Shown here one piece after another: positions 1 to 64,000 of a stretch of 64,000 nucleotides of DNA. The position numbers and the translations under genes were made by a program. How positions within the stretch are numbered: the first letter of the stretch is position 1; each line of letters begins with the position of its first letter. Location: the NCBI GenBank assembly GCA_009760855.2, contig WPIO01000010.1:3381501-3445500 (forward strand), written 5' to 3'. Source of the DNA: Cristatella mucedo. Lineage: Eukaryota; Bryozoa; Phylactolaemata; Cristatellidae. Below the pieces are notes generated by a model. The model was not told the origin of the DNA. It made no database searches and saw only the letters and a program-made list of their open reading frames with translations.

Positions 1-392
1 CAACAAGGTAGTGGTAGGGTATGGTTCTTTGTCTTGTCCACGTGTACGTATGTCATTGTGCTGCATGCAAAGTTTTGCTTTGGTTTAATGCACCCTGCCT
101 GGCGTTATTCCTATGTTTAACTGTAAAAAGGTGGCATGCATTAACCTCTCAATCCAGAAGAGGAAGGCCATAGCTAGTCGTCAAGTCGTCTACTGATTAT
201 TTTGTCTACAAAGCATGTACAATTGTGCAACTATTCGGCCAAGACCGTTAGTCTTCCGAAATCCTCAGACTGTATCTTGGTAACTGATTCTTTTTAAGTG
301 CTGCATGCATTCTTTTGCATTTAGTAGGTAAAGATGTCTTTAGGAGCTCAGTACTTGATTGGTTTGGTGTGGCTTGTTTGCTTACGCGTTGG

Positions 393-802
393 CTAATAGT
401 AATACTAGTAATACATTTGTATAGCACCCTCGGAGAACTTAATCTCTTTCTAGTCACTTTACATAAGCTGTGAAGGAAGCATGGTCGAGTGATGCATGCT
501 CAATGTTCAACAAGCATATCATGGTTAGAGGTAATGTGCACAGGGTCAACATGTACATAGTTTTAGCTTGCACAATGTCAACTAGGATAACACGGTTAGG
601 GGTGACATGCACAGGGTCAACATGCAAATGTGGTTAGTGGCAGCATGCACTGTGTCAGCATGCACAAGCACACGAAAGACGAATCACGGGGACCCACTAA
701 ATGCTGTGATAAACAGATACGTTTTTAGCTTCTTTTTAAATGCCAAGTCAGGGGATGTCGTGACATCACTCGGGAGTGAGTTCCAGGCTTTGGGAGCAGA
801 TA
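393..802 (-). mobile_element. Family A LINE 3' end, reverse orientation
   Basis: The (ATT)n side and tail stem-loop are at 393-465, followed by the 3' UTR with 'gacatgcacagggtcaacatg' and the ORF end 'gtgagttccaggctttggga' up to 800. It lies downstream of the ferlin gene. Confidence 0.8.
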
Positions 803-945
803 ATAATAGTAATAATAATAATAATAATAATAGCAATAGCAAACTTGATAAAGCACCCTCAGATAACTCAATCTCTTTCTAGGTGCTTTACATTTACTAT
901 AAAGGAAACATGAATTAAAATCACGATCTCCAAAGGATTTGAGGT
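803..945 (-). mobile_element. Family A LINE tail and inverted fragment
   Basis: (AAT)n at 801-831 is followed by a reverse-oriented tail (cttgataaagcaccctcag, 843-890) and a piece of the ORF end still in reverse orientation (ccaaaggatttgaggt, to about 945). The orientation then switches. Confidence 0.65.
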
Positions 946-1313
946 CCATACCATGCATTTAGTTCTCATGCTCCCAAAGCCTGGAACTCCCTCCCGACAT
1001 GCGTCAGAACATCCCCTGACTTAACCACATTTAAAAAGAACTTAAAAACACCTATTTAGGACAGCATTTAGTGGGTCCCTGTGATTCGTTCTTCATGTGC
1101 TTATGCATGCTGACATTGCATGCTGCCACTAACCACATTTGCATGCTGACCCTGTGCATGTCATCCCTAACCATGTCATTCATGTTTATCAAGCATGATA
1201 TTACTCACCATTCAATCGCATTTCCCTTTGCAGCAAATGTAAAGCGCCTAGAAAGAGATTGAGTTCTCTGAGGGCACTTTATCAAGTGCATTATTATTAT
1301 TGTTATTATTATA
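946..1313 (+). mobile_element. Family A LINE 3' end, forward orientation
   Basis: From the ORF end (cccaaagcctggaactccct) through the complete 3' UTR to the stem-loop at 1237-1276 and a degenerate (ATT)n ending at 1313. Together with 803-945 it resembles a 5'-inverted insertion. Confidence 0.8.
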
Positions 1314-2664
1314 CGAGATGTAGCTACACGATTTGATTCAGAAAGCAGGTGGTACGATGCCTAGCATGGTGGGGGAGTTGGTCTTATAGATAGGCTGGAG
1401 CCAGAGAATGAAGGGACCTAACCGCGAGTGGCAGAATGCTTAGTTACTATGTCTCCTTATGACACTATTTGCAGTATATCTGCTTTCACCCTGCATGTAG
1501 CTGCTTCTTGTGCCTTCGGGCTCATGTCGGACCAGTCCAGGCGATAGGGCTGCCATACAGGGAGTGCCTTCTTCTGTGGATTGCAGTTTTTGAGTAGAAC
1601 CCAGCAACTTGTAGAACGAGTCAGTATGGTATGTGTGACCACAAACTCAGCTACTTTGCAATAGGGCTGAAATCAGCATGTCTGTGACAGCAAAAAGGCT
1701 TAATTCTTTTTATGCATGACCGAACGTAGTCCCCAAGAGGCCATATTTGAAGTTGTGCTACTCCGAAGTGGTTGACCGGAGCTGCAGGCCAGGGTTCGAA
1801 GAGGTTTGAGTTAAGTTCAACGAAGAAATGATCGGACCTAGCCTAAAGAGAGGCAAGACACGCCAATGCTAGTCTTGACTAGCCATGCCTCGGAGGTATG
1901 GCCAGCCAAGCAGCCTCACGGCCGGATCGGCAGCTGGCCACTCCTGCCTTTCTCACTCAGCCAGCCTGACTGGTGGCCGATCTGAAGCGGAAGCTTAACT
2001 GCTCACGCTCCGAGCAGCCATCCCAATTCTAGCCATCTAGCCAGCTGCTCACCGTAAGTGGGGTCGCTTAAGGCTCAGCCTGTCATTTTGATTTGTCTAC
2101 AACACATTCGAAGTGCCACGGATGATCTCGAGCCACCAATGGCAAGACTCTTTGAAAGCAGCTACTGTTGCATCTAATTAACTTAATTCCTAAATGCTCG
2201 TTGCAGCAAATCATGAAATATCTACTTCCATAGAAAGCGTATGCTATATTGCAAGTATCAAGAAGTAGTCGTAGCCTGTCGTGCTCGTTTTATTTGCCAT
2301 ATTTAAAGGTCATTGAATTGATCTGGTTTCTTGAAATGCCTGATACCCGAATGCATTTTGGCAACTTAATCAGCTTGGTGGTTTCTCTTTTTTTTTATCA
2401 TATTGGCCTGGTCTAGCTGACTTAGTTCTTTCACTGTATTGCTTGGCTAATGTGGTAGTTTGTTTGCAAAGCTCGTATCATGCTTGAGTTGTGGCTTCCA
2501 CACAAAGGTGTGTACCTCCTGCATGGTGTTAGCAACCGGTTGCGGAACAGCAACCTGTGACCTATCACGTGCAGCGATTTGGCCGTTCTTCCATCCTGCC
2601 GAACTGGCCGTGTCCATTTTGAAGGGTGGCATAGCCTTTACCTGCATTAAAGGTATGCTGAAAA
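1314..2664. other. Region downstream of the ferlin gene, no feature recognised
   Basis: Unique-looking sequence past the candidate polyadenylation signal. Short open frames (for example 1457-1642 and 2447-2756) have no recognisable motif. I see no promoter or RNA gene. Confidence 0.5.
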
Positions 2665-2670
2665 TTTATT
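2665..2670 (-). terminator. Candidate polyadenylation signal AATAAA of the ferlin gene
   Basis: The canonical hexamer lies on the ferlin strand about 220 nt after the stop at 2890, a normal 3' UTR distance if exon 40 is the last exon. A single hexamer in AT-rich DNA is weak evidence. Confidence 0.45.
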
Positions 2671-2889
2671 ACAAGCAGCAACAATACAATCGGCAGGCAC
2701 ATCGTGAGATCAAGAACTACAACGAGTCGCAAGCCCCTGCAGCTGGCAGGCCGTGAGCCGGTGCCTGTGTTCGGCCGACCCCTCCGTGAGGCTTGGGAGT
2801 GGCCTTGAAAACCCCTTCACTGCTGCCCTTCCCACCAGCGCCGCTGGCCGTTGCCATGCAGGGCACGTCGGCATGCTTCCGGTGCAGCA

Positions 2890-63929
<61,040 letters not shown>

Positions 63930-64000
63930 CTGTGTGCAGGGTAATAAAAAGGAAATAAACGCTGCTGTGCCAACGATGCGCGAACCTAATTTGTAGAAAC

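Overview
The window is eukaryotic and almost certainly from an invertebrate metazoan. Short exons carry GT-AG borders, introns run from 56 bp to about 9 kb, and the introns are full of microsatellites, tRNA-derived SINEs and non-LTR retrotransposon ends. I see no prokaryotic gene organisation. The phylum cannot be fixed from this sequence alone.

One gene dominates. On the minus strand, from 63929 down to 2890, I could chain 40 exons of a type-1 (DysF-containing) ferlin of the dysferlin/myoferlin type. The exons were found by reading conserved ferlin blocks and then checking acceptor, donor and codon phase at each junction. All 39 junctions keep the frame; one depends on a 22-bp exon (exon 20) that I placed by phase. 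The first exon begins in phase 1 at the start of C2C, so C2A, C2B and FerI must lie upstream, outside the window. Order along the transcript: C2C (63.9-57.6 kb), the post-C2C strand block and FerA (48.5-37.5 kb), FerB (37.4-36.8 kb), nested DysF (36.4-25.9 kb), C2D (25.4-24.5 kb), a C2-like FEL/WGLR block (23.6-22.9 kb), the DWWSK linker (19.6-18.9 kb), C2E (17.7-13.5 kb), a Ser/Asn-rich insert plus the PEHVE block (13.0-12.7 kb), C2F (11.9-6.4 kb), and the tail anchor (4.0-2.9 kb). The encoded part is 1641 residues up to the end of the transmembrane exon, or 1766 if the last exon reads through to the stop at 2890. An AATAAA lies at 2670-2665 on the same strand.

The introns hold at least two L2/CR1-like LINE families. 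Family A has a 428-codon open reverse transcriptase ORF at 33303-34589 (+) and about 20 truncated copies with a conserved 3' stem-loop and (ATT)n tail. Family B has copies at 50.9-51.6, 53.4-53.8 and 58.2-58.6 kb. There are two tRNA-derived SINE families: SINE1 (about 15 copies with a shared 3' domain) and SINE2 (3 copies whose tail resembles the family A LINE tail). I see no LTR element and no genuine tRNA or rRNA gene.

The most notable structures are: an approximately 130-unit CCTG repeat (sense strand) filling most of intron 15; complementary (GA)n and (CU)n tracts on either side of exon 33; a 57-bp near-perfect palindrome in intron 38; two oppositely oriented halves of an AT-rich minisatellite around a LINE fragment; and a possible 125-residue tail beyond the transmembrane anchor. 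Downstream of the gene (1-2664) there are only LINE relics at 0.4-1.3 kb and unassigned sequence.
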